From positions 1 to 64,000 of the forward strand of contig JBELEM010000009.1 of the NCBI GenBank assembly GCA_042093735.1: DNA of 64,000 nt, in the 5' to 3' direction. The position numbers and the translations under genes are program-made. Below are positions 1 through 8,366 of the stretch, piece by piece. The number at the start of each line of letters is the position of its first letter. Within the stretch, counting starts at the first letter, position 1. The stretch is from Hellea sp042093735 (GTDB lineage: Bacteria > Pseudomonadota > Alphaproteobacteria > Caulobacterales > Maricaulaceae). The notes beneath the pieces were generated by a model. It worked only from the letters and a program-made list of their open reading frames with translations. It had not been told where the DNA came from and did not search any database.

Positions 1-779
1 CCATCTTGAGCCATAATTGCAATTCGTTTTAATTGTTTTTGTGTTAAATTAGCTTCTATAGCTACGACACCAATTACTGTACTTTGGCCTGGCGTATTTA
101 AAAAACTTAGCTTTGTATCATCAGGAGTAGTATATTTATAATTCTCCGGTGGTCGCATTCCGCCAAACTCATTATTAATTTCATAAGGCCAAGCCCATGG
201 ACATTTTGTTTTGGGCATATAGGGGGAACCAACCGAATTTGCTGCTACTATAGCCCCTATAGTAAATTCATTACACACCTCTGACGCGCTTCCTACACCT
301 CCATCATAAATTCCTGACATGGCTCCATATCCAGCCCCTACCTTTCCAAGATCCATCTGCTTTGATGCAGACTCACATGCCAATACACCTAAATTTCTGA
401 AGGGTGGGTTGATACCCCAATTTTTATCTCCCCCATTAGCATTATCGAATAGAATGGCACTTGGTACAATTGGAGAAACTGGGATTGGGCTTGGCGCTAC
501 CTCATAACCCAAACGTTTCTCGCCTAGCCATGCACATACACCATCGGCTGCTGCAAGTCCGTAAACGGATCCTCCCGATAAACAAATTGCATGGACTTTA
601 TCAATTAAACCTCCATCGTTTAATGCATCAATTTCACGTGTTCCGGGGCCGCCACCCCTAACATCAACTGAGCAATTTGCAGGTTTGTCTGGTAAAACAA
701 CTGTAACGCCAGTTCTAACCTCATCATCATGAGCTTGTCCGATAGTTATGCCATTTACATCTAATATTGTATTGATCAT
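1..779 (-). CDS. P1-family (DmpA/NylC-like) peptidase, C-terminus beyond window
   Basis: The first 259 codons of an N-terminal-nucleophile hydrolase of the P1 family (L-aminopeptidase/D-esterase, beta-peptidyl aminopeptidase, nylon-oligomer hydrolase) are visible. These enzymes cut themselves once to expose a Ser or Thr nucleophile and then hydrolyse N-terminal or amide bonds of small substrates. Seen here are the family's early VRGGGPGTRE segment (residues 40-49), the LSGGSVYGLAAADG segment (67-80) and GKVGAGYGA (145-153). Asn228-Thr229 lies just before STVIGVVA, about where NylC-type members self-cleave, so Thr229 is the likely nucleophile; I infer this from position only. The ATG follows AGAAAAGAG. 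The gene diverges from the gamma-glutamyltransferase gene 58 bp away, so both may handle extracellular or scavenged peptides. The C-terminus lies outside the window. Confidence 0.85.
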   Translation of the reverse strand, partial: MINTILDVNGITIGQAHDDEVRTGVTVVLPDKPANCSVDVRGGGPGTREIDALNDGGLIDKVHAICLSGGSVYGLAAADGVCAWLGEKRLGYEVAPSPIPVSPIVPSAILFDNANGGDKNWGINPPFRNLGVLACESASKQMDLGKVGAGYGAMSGIYDGGVGSASEVCNEFTIGAIVAANSVGSPYMPKTKCPWAWPYEINNEFGGMRPPENYKYTTPDDTKLSFLNTPGQSTVIGVVAIEANLTQKQLKRIAIMAQD

Positions 780-837
780 TACTTGCTCTTTTCTAAGTGG
801 CACTTATGTTGCCCTTATAATAAAGAAAGCATTATCT

Positions 838-2628
838 ATGAAACAAATAATTTCATTTTTTCTATCTATATTTCTGTTCACTTTCGTGCATGCCGGAACA
901 TCATCGGCAAACGTAGTAAATGCAAAAATTAAACCTACAAGTTCCAAATCAAAAGGAATGGTTGCTGCTGCTAATCCTCTGGCAAGCCGGGCAGGTGTAG
1001 AAATTCTTGAAGCAGGCGGATCAGCTATTGATGCGGCTATAGCTATTCAAGCCATGCTAGGGCTTGTTGAGCCACAAAGCTCAGGTTTAGGTGGAGGCGC
1101 TTTTATGGTTGTTTATGATCCTAAAAATGCCAAAGTTTGGAGTTATAATGGGAGAGAAAAAGCTCCCAGTGCCGCTTCACCAGATATGTTTTTAGACCCA
1201 CAAACAAAGCAACCAATACCCTACAGAAATGGTATTGCCTCTGGAGTATCTACTGGAGTTCCTGGCGTTATAACTATGCTGCAAAAGGCGCATCAGGATT
1301 ATGGTCTGCTTGATTGGGGAGTACAGTTTGAGCCTGCAATCAAGACGGCTGAAAGTGGATTTAAAGTTAGCCCTCGTATGGCAAATATTACAGCTAGAAT
1401 GGGAAGGTTTGCTTTAAATAAAGATAAAAATGCCAAAGACTACTTTTTTCTAGATGATGGCAATAAAACAATACCTGTTGGCTTTTTGAGAGATAACCCA
1501 CAATATGCGAACACTCTTCGCGCCCTTCAAAAAAACCCTAGAGCACTTCTTGAGGGTCCTATAGCTCAAGAAATTTTACGCGTAACGCATAGACCTCCAT
1601 TTCCTGGCAGTTTGACACTTGATGATATGAAAAATTATCAAGCAAAAAAAACTGAAGCGCTTTGCTCCACTTACAGGTCAAATATTATTTGTGGAGCTCA
1701 ACCCCCAAGCAGTGGACCAGTTGCCGTACAGTCGATTTTAGGGGTTTTAGAAAATTTTAATATGAAAAAATTAGGTATGACATCGGAAGGGTGGCATATT
1801 TTTTCAGAAGCTAGCTTTTTGGCTTATGCTGATAGAGATAAATATATTGGTGACCCAGATTTCATAACAGTGGATGCTGACTCACTTATAGATAAAGAAT
1901 ATTTAAGATCTCGTGCTAATTTGATCCGTAATGATATTGCAATGGAGAGTGTAACGGCAGGTAACCCAAACGCACTTGCAAGAGGTAAAGACTCTACTCC
2001 AGATAATCCCAGCACATCACACTTTACTGTGGTTGATAAAGACGGCCTAGTTGTTTCAATGACCACTACAGTCGAAGCAGCATTTGGTTCACAGCGAATG
2101 GCTGCCGGCTTTATTTTAAATAATCAGCTTACCGATTTTTCATTTCAACCTAGGGATTCTGATGGCCTTTTAGTAGCTAATGCGGTTGGGCCAAACAAAC
2201 GGCCTAGGTCATCGATGGCACCAGTAATTGTTTTTAATCCAAAAGGTGAGTTTTTGTTTACATCGGGTTCGCCCGGGGGGAGTTCAATCATAGCTTACAC
2301 GGCCAAAACTATAGTTGGAATACTTGATTGGGGCTTATCCCCCCAAGATGCTATTGAACTACCTAATGTAATCGCGCGCAACGGGCGCGTAGCGGTAGAA
2401 GCTAAAGGTTTAAAAGATGAAATATCAGGTGAGATTGATCGAGGTTCACCCGCTGAAGAATTTGGTCTTCCAGAGTCATTGATAAAAGGACTCGAAAGTA
2501 GAGGACATAAAGTTCGCCGTTCAAGGGGTGAGTTTAGCGGAATACATATTATATACAGAACTGAAGACGGGACATTGATTGGCGGAGCTGACCCAAGACG
2601 CGAAGGGGTTGCTTTGGGTTTAGATTAA
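838..2628 (+). CDS. ggt: Gamma-glutamyltransferase precursor
   Basis: This 596-residue periplasmic gamma-glutamyltransferase hydrolyses or transfers the gamma-glutamyl group of glutathione and related peptides. The reading frame is open further upstream, but the ATG used here gives a clean signal peptide (Lys, a hydrophobic run, HAGTSSA) and does not overlap the divergent peptidase gene. Family marks are GGSAIDAAIA and SSGLGGGAF near the N-terminus and the autoprocessing site STSHFTVVD, where Thr393 should be both the cleavage point and the nucleophile (E. coli Thr391 lies in TTHYSVVD). A GSPGGSS oxyanion-region motif follows. Length is normal for the bacterial enzyme. The ribosome-binding site is weak. 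The gene ends 33 bp from the convergent aldolase gene with no clear terminator between them. Confidence 0.93.
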   Translation: MKQIISFFLSIFLFTFVHAGTSSANVVNAKIKPTSSKSKGMVAAANPLASRAGVEILEAGGSAIDAAIAIQAMLGLVEPQSSGLGGGAFMVVYDPKNAKVWSYNGREKAPSAASPDMFLDPQTKQPIPYRNGIASGVSTGVPGVITMLQKAHQDYGLLDWGVQFEPAIKTAESGFKVSPRMANITARMGRFALNKDKNAKDYFFLDDGNKTIPVGFLRDNPQYANTLRALQKNPRALLEGPIAQEILRVTHRPPFPGSLTLDDMKNYQAKKTEALCSTYRSNIICGAQPPSSGPVAVQSILGVLENFNMKKLGMTSEGWHIFSEASFLAYADRDKYIGDPDFITVDADSLIDKEYLRSRANLIRNDIAMESVTAGNPNALARGKDSTPDNPSTSHFTVVDKDGLVVSMTTTVEAAFGSQRMAAGFILNNQLTDFSFQPRDSDGLLVANAVGPNKRPRSSMAPVIVFNPKGEFLFTSGSPGGSSIIAYTAKTIVGILDWGLSPQDAIELPNVIARNGRVAVEAKGLKDEISGEIDRGSPAEEFGLPESLIKGLESRGHKVRRSRGEFSGIHIIYRTEDGTLIGGADPRREGVALGLD

Positions 2629-2661
2629 TTTGTTCATGAAAAACACAAATCTATCATTTAA

Positions 2662-3699
2662 TTATAATTCATCTAAATGCTGGCTCCACTCTCCTGTGCT
2701 AGCGAGGCTATTCATTTTAGCTCTATGGGAAAAAGCTTTTTGAGCGAGTTTATAATTACTCTCCTGACCCTTCCATGCAAATAAAGCTGACTGCTGCAAA
2801 GCACGTCCATATGAGTATGTAAGTTTCCATGGAAAACCGCCTATTTTATTCATCATGTCCAGGTTTCTAGTTGCCTCTTCATTCTTCTGGCCACCGGATA
2901 GAAAAGCTATTCCTGGAACAGCTGCAGGAACCGTATTTTTTAAAACTTTAAGTGTTCGTTCGGCTATCTCTTCTCTACTCGGTTGCTGAGCACATTTCTT
3001 TCCTGCAACAATCATATTGGGCTTAAGTATTGTGCCTTCTAATTTTACTCCTTGTTCATATAATTCGGTAAAAAGTGAATTTAATGTTATCTCTGTAACT
3101 TCCTGACAGCGGTCAATGTTATGATAACCTCCCATAAGAACTTCGGGTTCAACTATTGGCACTATACCAGCTTCTTGACATAGAGCAGCATAACGACCAA
3201 GCGCATGCGTGTTAGCTTTGATGCCTCCGATGGTCGGAGTAGTTCCGACATATTGATCCGGGTGAGAAATCTCAACTACAGCTCTCCACTTTGCAAACCT
3301 CGCGCCCAAATCATAATATTCTTTAAGACGTTCACGAAGGCCATCAAGTCCTTGAGTTATGGTTTCTTGAGGTCTACCTGCTAGCTGAGTTGTTCCCATA
3401 TCAACCTTTATACCTGGTAACGTATCAGTAGATTTTATCAGTTCAACTAAAGGTGTGCCGTCCGCAGCATTTTGGCGGATGGTTTCATCATATAATATAA
3501 CTCCAGATATATGGTTCTTCATTGCCTCAGAGGTTCGAAATAACATTTCTCGCCAGTCGCGACGGGTTTCATAAGTGCTTTCAGTTTTAATACTTTCAAA
3601 CCTTTTACCTATTGTTCCTGTGGACTCATCAGCTGCAAGAATACCTGTCCCTGGTTCGACCATTTTTAATGCTGTATTGTTTAGTGCTTGAATATCCAT
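2662..3699 (-). CDS. fba: Fructose-bisphosphate aldolase, class I
   Basis: This 345-residue class I (Schiff-base, metal-independent) aldolase interconverts fructose 1,6-bisphosphate with dihydroxyacetone phosphate and glyceraldehyde 3-phosphate in the cytoplasm. The class I signature LEGTILKPNM contains the Schiff-base Lys226, and the phosphate-binding LSGGQ appears near residue 278. The N-terminal GILAADES is typical of the animal/plant-like class I form, which is also found in some alphaproteobacteria. The gene is last in the gap-pgk-fba operon: its ATG lies one base after the pgk stop, so the two are probably translationally coupled. No terminator hairpin is evident in the 33 bp before the convergent ggt gene. 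Confidence 0.95.
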   Translation of the reverse strand: MDIQALNNTALKMVEPGTGILAADESTGTIGKRFESIKTESTYETRRDWREMLFRTSEAMKNHISGVILYDETIRQNAADGTPLVELIKSTDTLPGIKVDMGTTQLAGRPQETITQGLDGLRERLKEYYDLGARFAKWRAVVEISHPDQYVGTTPTIGGIKANTHALGRYAALCQEAGIVPIVEPEVLMGGYHNIDRCQEVTEITLNSLFTELYEQGVKLEGTILKPNMIVAGKKCAQQPSREEIAERTLKVLKNTVPAAVPGIAFLSGGQKNEEATRNLDMMNKIGGFPWKLTYSYGRALQQSALFAWKGQESNYKLAQKAFSHRAKMNSLASTGEWSQHLDEL

Positions 3700-3700
3700 A

Positions 3701-4888
3701 TTATGGCCTTTTTCTTAAAATCTCGATGCCTGGAAGAACTTTTCCTTCCAGCCATTCCAAAAAAGCACCTCCAGCTGTACTGATAAATGTAAAGTCATCA
3801 GCTGCTGATGCATGTTTTAAAGCTGCTACTGTATCGCCGCCGCCTGCAACAGAAACAATTTGTCCAGCTTTTGTTAACTGTGAGGCGTAGATTGCTGTTT
3901 CAGATGTTGCTTTATCGAATGGATTAATTTCAAAAGCTCCCAATGGTCCATTCCATATAACTGTTTTCGCCTTATTGAGGGCTAACTTTATATCATTGAT
4001 AGAGTTTTCACCGCAATCAAGTATCATTTCATCATTTAAGACTTCATTCGGGCTGCATTGGCGAAACTCAGCATTAGCTTGAAAATGCTTTGCTACTATT
4101 ACGTCGGAGGGTAATATAACCTTACAATTTTCCTCTTTCGCTTTTTTCAATATCTCTAATGCAGTTTTTTCAAAACTAGGCTCATACAATGAAGATCCAA
4201 CTCCGTTTCCTAAGGCGCTAAGAAATGTATTTGCCATGCCGCCGCCTATAACTAGTATATCCAATTTTTTTACTAGATTACCGAGAAGTTCTATTTTTGT
4301 TGAAACTTTTGCACCGCCTACAACACCCATTACTGGCGATTTTGGTGTATCAAGTGCATGACTTATATGCTGAATTTCTCTTTCCATGGCTAAACCTGGA
4401 TAGGACATCAAGATTTTTCCAATAACTGACGATGAAGAATGTTCGCGATGTGCAGTCGAGAATGCATCTTGAATAAAAACATCCCCCAATTTAGCTATCT
4501 TTTTAGCTAATTCTATATTGCCGCTTGTTTCCCCTTCATGAAACCTCATATTCTCAAGAAGCATGATTCCGCCAGGTTTTATTTTATGGGTATTTTCAAA
4601 TTCTAAACTATCATTGAAGGATACTTTAGTATCCAAAGCTTTATTTAGAGCAGGAATGACAAAACTTAAAGATAGTTTTGGATCGTTTTTTTTATCAGGT
4701 CTACCAAAATGTGAAATTAAAATTATTTTTGCGTTAGCTTTTCTTAAAAAATTAATTGTGGGAATTGCTGCTTTTAACCTTGTATCATCCAATATAGACC
4801 CATCATCATTTTTCGGTAGATTAAAATCTACTCGAACGATTGCAGTTTTCTCATTAAGTTGAGCATCTTTTAATCGATTAAAATCCAT
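3701..4888 (-). CDS. pgk: Phosphoglycerate kinase
   Basis: This cytoplasmic glycolytic kinase transfers the acyl phosphate of 1,3-bisphosphoglycerate to ADP. The 395-residue length is normal. The N-terminal substrate-binding signature appears as IVRVDFNLP, the hinge and nucleotide-binding part as GGAKVSTKIELL, and the C-terminal phosphate-binding loop as AGGGDTVAAL. The start codon follows the gap stop by five bases, and the stop is one base from the fba start, so the three genes form a tight operon read on the minus strand. Nothing suggests loss of function. Confidence 0.97.
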   Translation of the reverse strand: MDFNRLKDAQLNEKTAIVRVDFNLPKNDDGSILDDTRLKAAIPTINFLRKANAKIILISHFGRPDKKNDPKLSLSFVIPALNKALDTKVSFNDSLEFENTHKIKPGGIMLLENMRFHEGETSGNIELAKKIAKLGDVFIQDAFSTAHREHSSSSVIGKILMSYPGLAMEREIQHISHALDTPKSPVMGVVGGAKVSTKIELLGNLVKKLDILVIGGGMANTFLSALGNGVGSSLYEPSFEKTALEILKKAKEENCKVILPSDVIVAKHFQANAEFRQCSPNEVLNDEMILDCGENSINDIKLALNKAKTVIWNGPLGAFEINPFDKATSETAIYASQLTKAGQIVSVAGGGDTVAALKHASAADDFTFISTAGGAFLEWLEGKVLPGIEILRKRP

Positions 4889-4893
4889 TTACA

Positions 4894-5907
4894 TTATATT
4901 TTCTTTTGATTGCACATCACTCGAGAGACATCAATCATTCGATTAGCAAAGCCCCATTCATTATCATACCACGCTACAATTTTTACTAAGTGCCCGTCTA
5001 AAACTTTAGTCAACGGCGCAGCAAAAGTAGCACTGTTGGGGTCATGATTGAGGTCCGAACTTACAAGAGCATTTCTTGTGTAGCAAATGACCCCTTTCAT
5101 ATTTGTATCAGCAGCGTTTTTCATAATTGCATTTAATTCTTCTGCACTTGTTTTCATTTCAGGTTGAAATGCTAGATCGAGCATTGACACATTAGCTGTA
5201 GGCACTCGAACTGCCGAACCTGAGAGTTTACCAATGAGCTCAGGTATAACCAAGCCAACTGCTTTTGCTGCACCTGTGCTGGTAGGAATCATGTTCAGGC
5301 CTGCAGCACGCGCCCTGTATAAATCTGTATGAGAGTTATCCAAGATACGTTGGTCTTGAGTATAGCTATGGACTGTAGTCATAAACCCACGTTTGATTCC
5401 AATACTGTCTATTATTACTTTGGCAATCGGCGCGAGGCAATTCGTTGTACAGGAAGCACAAGACACAACTTTATCTTCGTCGGTAAGGTCATTATGGTTA
5501 ACTCCATAAACAATAGTTTTGTCTACATCTTTCCCAGGGGCGGAGATAAGTACTTTTTTTGCCCCAGCTTCGAAATGTGACTGAACATCTTTTTTAGACC
5601 TAAAAATTCCTGTGCACTCCATAACCACGTCAATATTTAAGTCACCCCATGCAATATTTGATGGGTCACGTTCATGAGTCATACGTATTTTTCCGCGGCC
5701 ATAATCAATGAAGTTATCACCTTCAATGACTTCGGTTTTGAAGCGACCATGCACCGAGTCATAACGTAAAAGATGTGCTGATGTTGATATGTCTCCTGGA
5801 GAATTTATCGCTACTAACTGAACATCATTTATGTTGTATTCAGCTAAAGCTCTTGCAACGAGTCTACCAATTCGGCCAAAGCCGTTAATACCAATACGGA
5901 TAGTCAT
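4894..5907 (-). CDS. gap: Glyceraldehyde-3-phosphate dehydrogenase, type I
   Basis: This 337-residue enzyme oxidises glyceraldehyde 3-phosphate to 1,3-bisphosphoglycerate. The Rossmann motif GINGFGRIGR (residues 7-16) and the catalytic segment SCASCTTNC with Cys153 are intact. The cofactor-discriminating stretch after beta-2 reads AINSPGD, where NAD-specific enzymes usually have AIND. GapB-type enzymes that accept NADP also lack this Asp, so relaxed or NADP-leaning specificity is possible; that is an inference from a single position. The gene is first in the gap-pgk-fba operon. It diverges from the DUF4164/zapA genes across 149 bp, which must contain its promoter. Confidence 0.96.
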   Translation of the reverse strand: MTIRIGINGFGRIGRLVARALAEYNINDVQLVAINSPGDISTSAHLLRYDSVHGRFKTEVIEGDNFIDYGRGKIRMTHERDPSNIAWGDLNIDVVMECTGIFRSKKDVQSHFEAGAKKVLISAPGKDVDKTIVYGVNHNDLTDEDKVVSCASCTTNCLAPIAKVIIDSIGIKRGFMTTVHSYTQDQRILDNSHTDLYRARAAGLNMIPTSTGAAKAVGLVIPELIGKLSGSAVRVPTANVSMLDLAFQPEMKTSAEELNAIMKNAADTNMKGVICYTRNALVSSDLNHDPNSATFAAPLTKVLDGHLVKIVAWYDNEWGFANRMIDVSRVMCNQKKI

Positions 5908-6056
5908 TAACTTGTAACCCTTACCAAGAAAAATTTTACTACATATAAAGCAACTCAGGAATGGGGTAGCTACTCATTACTGTCAACAGATTATCACTTG
6001 TTGTTAGACTATAATTGCTTCATTCTACTAAAATAAACTAAGATTCGGGGTATCAC

Positions 6057-6353
6057 ATGAATGACAGCGCTGACATAAAGGAAGCTGCTGACAGATTACA
6101 GTCAGCACTTGGTAAACTTGGGGGTTCTATTGACTCGTTATTGAATAAAGTGAGTCGTTTAGAAGCAATAAAAAAAGAATCAGACTCCATGAGTGCAGAC
6201 AGGGCGGCACTTGCTGCTAAGCTTGATGCAAGTTATGCAAAAGAGAAAGATTTTTTAGCTCGTGAAAAAGAGTTTGGTGCATTGGCAGAAGAAACAACTC
6301 AGGAGTTGGACCGAGTTATAAGGCAAGTCCGAATGGCATTAGGAGAGGATTAG
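6057..6353 (+). CDS. DUF4164-like coiled-coil protein upstream of zapA
   Basis: This 98-residue acidic protein is almost entirely alpha-helical by composition, rich in Ala, Lys, Glu and Leu, with heptad-like spacing from about residue 20 to 90, so it is probably a coiled coil. It matches in size, style and position the small DUF4164-type protein that alphaproteobacteria carry directly before zapA. The biochemical role is not known to me; the context suggests a link with cell division. Its stop lies three bases before the zapA ATG, so co-translation is likely. Confidence 0.75.
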   Translation: MNDSADIKEAADRLQSALGKLGGSIDSLLNKVSRLEAIKKESDSMSADRAALAAKLDASYAKEKDFLAREKEFGALAEETTQELDRVIRQVRMALGED

Positions 6354-6356
6354 GGC

Positions 6357-6719
6357 ATGGCAAAAATAAGTGTCGATATAAATGGTCGCAAATATGCCTT
6401 GGGTTGTAATGAGGGGGAGCAGGATCGGCTTATGCGTCTAGGACAAAAGCTAAATGAACGTGTTAAAAATATGGCTACCCAATTCGGTCAAATAGGTGAT
6501 TTACGACTTTTTGTTATGGCAGGGCTTACAATGCTTGATGAATTAGAAGAGATGAATAAATCCTTAGACAAAGAAGTTGATAAGCGTATAGGAAATCTTC
6601 GTAAAGAAGCAGCTTCAGCAAATAAATCAGCTGCAAATGCAGAAAATAAAGCTATAAAAAATTTACTTGATGCAGCTAAGAAAATTGAGAAATTAGCAGC
6701 CACATTAGAAACTAAATAA
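6357..6719 (+). CDS. zapA: Cell division protein ZapA
   Basis: ZapA is a small cytoplasmic protein that bundles FtsZ filaments at the division ring. The 120-residue product has the expected N-terminal strand part (KISVDINGRKYALGC), the globular helix LRLFVMAGLTMLDELEEM, and a long C-terminal coiled coil rich in Ala, Lys and Glu. It follows the DUF4164-like gene by three bases. The order zapA, 6S RNA, 5-formyl-THF cyclo-ligase downstream is a widely conserved proteobacterial arrangement, which supports the call. Confidence 0.92.
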   Translation: MAKISVDINGRKYALGCNEGEQDRLMRLGQKLNERVKNMATQFGQIGDLRLFVMAGLTMLDELEEMNKSLDKEVDKRIGNLRKEAASANKSAANAENKAIKNLLDAAKKIEKLAATLETK

Positions 6720-6766
6720 TATTTTTTTACTCTTTTCCTTGCCTTAATACTAATAGTTCGCCAAAG

Positions 6767-6940
6767 ACACTTTGACGGTTTCTGCGGGTTTTGTGAGAAG
6801 CACTAATCCACCGGACCTTAATATACTCCTAGGGAGCTGGCGCTGTTCAGATCGCGGTCTGTTTATTTCCGGCACCCACTTGAACTCTAGGTTCACGAGG
6901 ATTCTTTCAGCCTCCACGGACTTAGTGGGACCGTCACAAA
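6767..6940 (+). ncRNA. ssrS: 6S RNA
   Basis: The space between zapA and the 5-formyl-THF cyclo-ligase gene is the classic 6S RNA locus. The sequence can close as a long rod: TTTGACGGT near the 5' end pairs with ACCGTCACAA near the 3' end, and CACTAA pairs with TTAGTG further in. Between them lies a region that can open into the large bubble that imitates a melted promoter. 6S RNA binds the sigma-70 holoenzyme and reduces transcription in stationary phase. The ends are estimated from the closing stem and could shift by about ten bases. Confidence 0.85.
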
Positions 6941-6972
6941 AAATTTAGAAAATTGCATGGAAATAATTAAAT

Positions 6973-7527
6973 ATGATTAGTATGCAAAAAAAAGAGGCTA
7001 GACGAAAAGCCAAAAAAATTAGAGCTAAAGAAAATAATAACTTGTCTGCATTTCAAATTATAGAAAACATACCAGAGAGTGTTTTCAGTGATAAGATAAT
7101 TGCAGGTTATTGGCCTTTACCAGATGAATTAGACATTATTCCTTTACTTAAATGCTGTTTTTCTCAGGGACACAAAGTTTCTCTGCCCTGTACGCCCGAG
7201 AAAGGTAAACCATTATTGTTTCGAAATTGGTTACCATCAGATAACCTAAAGGAGGGGCTTTATGGTACCCGAGAACCTTTTTCTGAAAAGGCCCAAGTTG
7301 TTCCAAATCTAATACTTTTACCTCTTTTGGCATTCACCAGCAAAGGCTGTCGTTTAGGTTATGGCGGGGGGTATTATGACCGTACATTAGCTAGCTTAAG
7401 GCTAAATAATGATATTTTTGCTTGCGGTATCGCCTTTGCTAGTCAAGAAGTTGATTTTCTACCGACTGACGAGTTTGATCAAAAGCTTGATGGTGTATTA
7501 ACAGATAAATACTTTAAGGCGTTTTAA
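6973..7527 (+). CDS. fau: 5-formyltetrahydrofolate cyclo-ligase
   Basis: This 184-residue cytoplasmic enzyme converts 5-formyl-THF to 5,10-methenyl-THF with ATP. The C-terminal signature is clear: LLPLLAFTSKGCRLGYGGGY followed by YDRTLA, which includes the phosphate-binding loop. The N-terminal basic stretch KKEARRKAKKIR is also typical. A second in-frame Met three codons in (MQKKEARR) is an equally plausible start. The gene sits directly behind 6S RNA, as in many proteobacteria, and its stop overlaps the next start by one base (TAATG), so the two are translationally coupled. Confidence 0.93.
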   Translation: MISMQKKEARRKAKKIRAKENNNLSAFQIIENIPESVFSDKIIAGYWPLPDELDIIPLLKCCFSQGHKVSLPCTPEKGKPLLFRNWLPSDNLKEGLYGTREPFSEKAQVVPNLILLPLLAFTSKGCRLGYGGGYYDRTLASLRLNNDIFACGIAFASQEVDFLPTDEFDQKLDGVLTDKYFKAF

Positions 7528-8345
7528 TGCGATTAGCTTTTTTTGGAGATGTAGTTGGTAAGTCAGGCCGCGAGGCTGTGAAACATCACCTTCCGCGTAT
7601 CCGAGCTGATTTAAAGTTGGATGCAGTTGTTATTAATGCTGAAAATGCTGCTGGTGGTTTTGGTATCACGAGATCGACTGCTGATGAACTTTATGATGCA
7701 GGGGCTGATGTTTTGACTCTTGGTAATCATAGTTTTGACAACCCTCAAGGCATTTCTGTAATTGAAAATGAAGATCGTTTACTTCGCCCATGTAATTACC
7801 CTCCAAACACTGCAACAGGTAGAGGCTCTGGCATGTACAATGTCAATGGGTATCAATTACTTGTAATTAATGTTTTGGGCCGAGTTTTTATGGACGCACT
7901 AGACGACCCTTTTCAAGCTGTAGAAAGAGAATTGAATACCGCTCCTTTGGGAGTGGCGGCGGATGCAATAATTGTGGATATTCATGCTGAGGCAACCTCT
8001 GAAAAACAAGCAATGGGACATTTTTGCGATGGAAGAGCTAGTTTGGTTGTCGGAACGCATCAGCATGTACCAACAGCGGATACACGGATATTTACTTCAG
8101 GAACAGCCTACCAAACTGATGCTGGAATGTGCGGAGATTACAATTCAGTAATAGGTATGAATAAAGAGGAACCTTTAAGACGATTTACAACTAGAATGAG
8201 AGGCGGTCGCTTTACTCCTGCCACAGGTGATGGAACTATATGCGGGGTTTATGTTGAAACCGATAATAAAACTGGTCTAGCTATCAGAGCTGAGCCTTTG
8301 CGATACGGTGGAATGTTATCAAATTCTTTTCCCGAACTGGCCTAA
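7527..8345 (+). CDS. ymdB: YmdB-family metallophosphoesterase (TIGR00282)
   Basis: This 272-residue protein belongs to the YmdB-type calcineurin-like phosphoesterases, dinuclear metal enzymes whose Bacillus member hydrolyses cyclic nucleotides. Metal-ligand motifs are FFGDVVGKSG (Asp near residue 8), INAENAAGGFG, TLGNHSFDN and the His-containing VGTHQHVPTAD. Length matches the family. It overlaps the cyclo-ligase gene by one base, a pairing also common in other alphaproteobacteria. The physiological substrate in this class is not established, so only the family is assigned. Confidence 0.9.
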   Translation: MRLAFFGDVVGKSGREAVKHHLPRIRADLKLDAVVINAENAAGGFGITRSTADELYDAGADVLTLGNHSFDNPQGISVIENEDRLLRPCNYPPNTATGRGSGMYNVNGYQLLVINVLGRVFMDALDDPFQAVERELNTAPLGVAADAIIVDIHAEATSEKQAMGHFCDGRASLVVGTHQHVPTADTRIFTSGTAYQTDAGMCGDYNSVIGMNKEEPLRRFTTRMRGGRFTPATGDGTICGVYVETDNKTGLAIRAEPLRYGGMLSNSFPELA

Positions 8346-8366
8346 AAATTTAAGTAAGAGTAATTT

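Noticed and set aside
748..837. Extension of the ggt frame 30 codons upstream to an ATG at 748
   Set aside because: It would overlap the divergent P1 peptidase gene and spoil the signal peptide that starts at 838.
2629..2661. ATTTGT/ACAAAT arms between ggt and fba as a bidirectional terminator
   Set aside because: Six AT-rich pairs with a long loop and no proper T-run are too weak.
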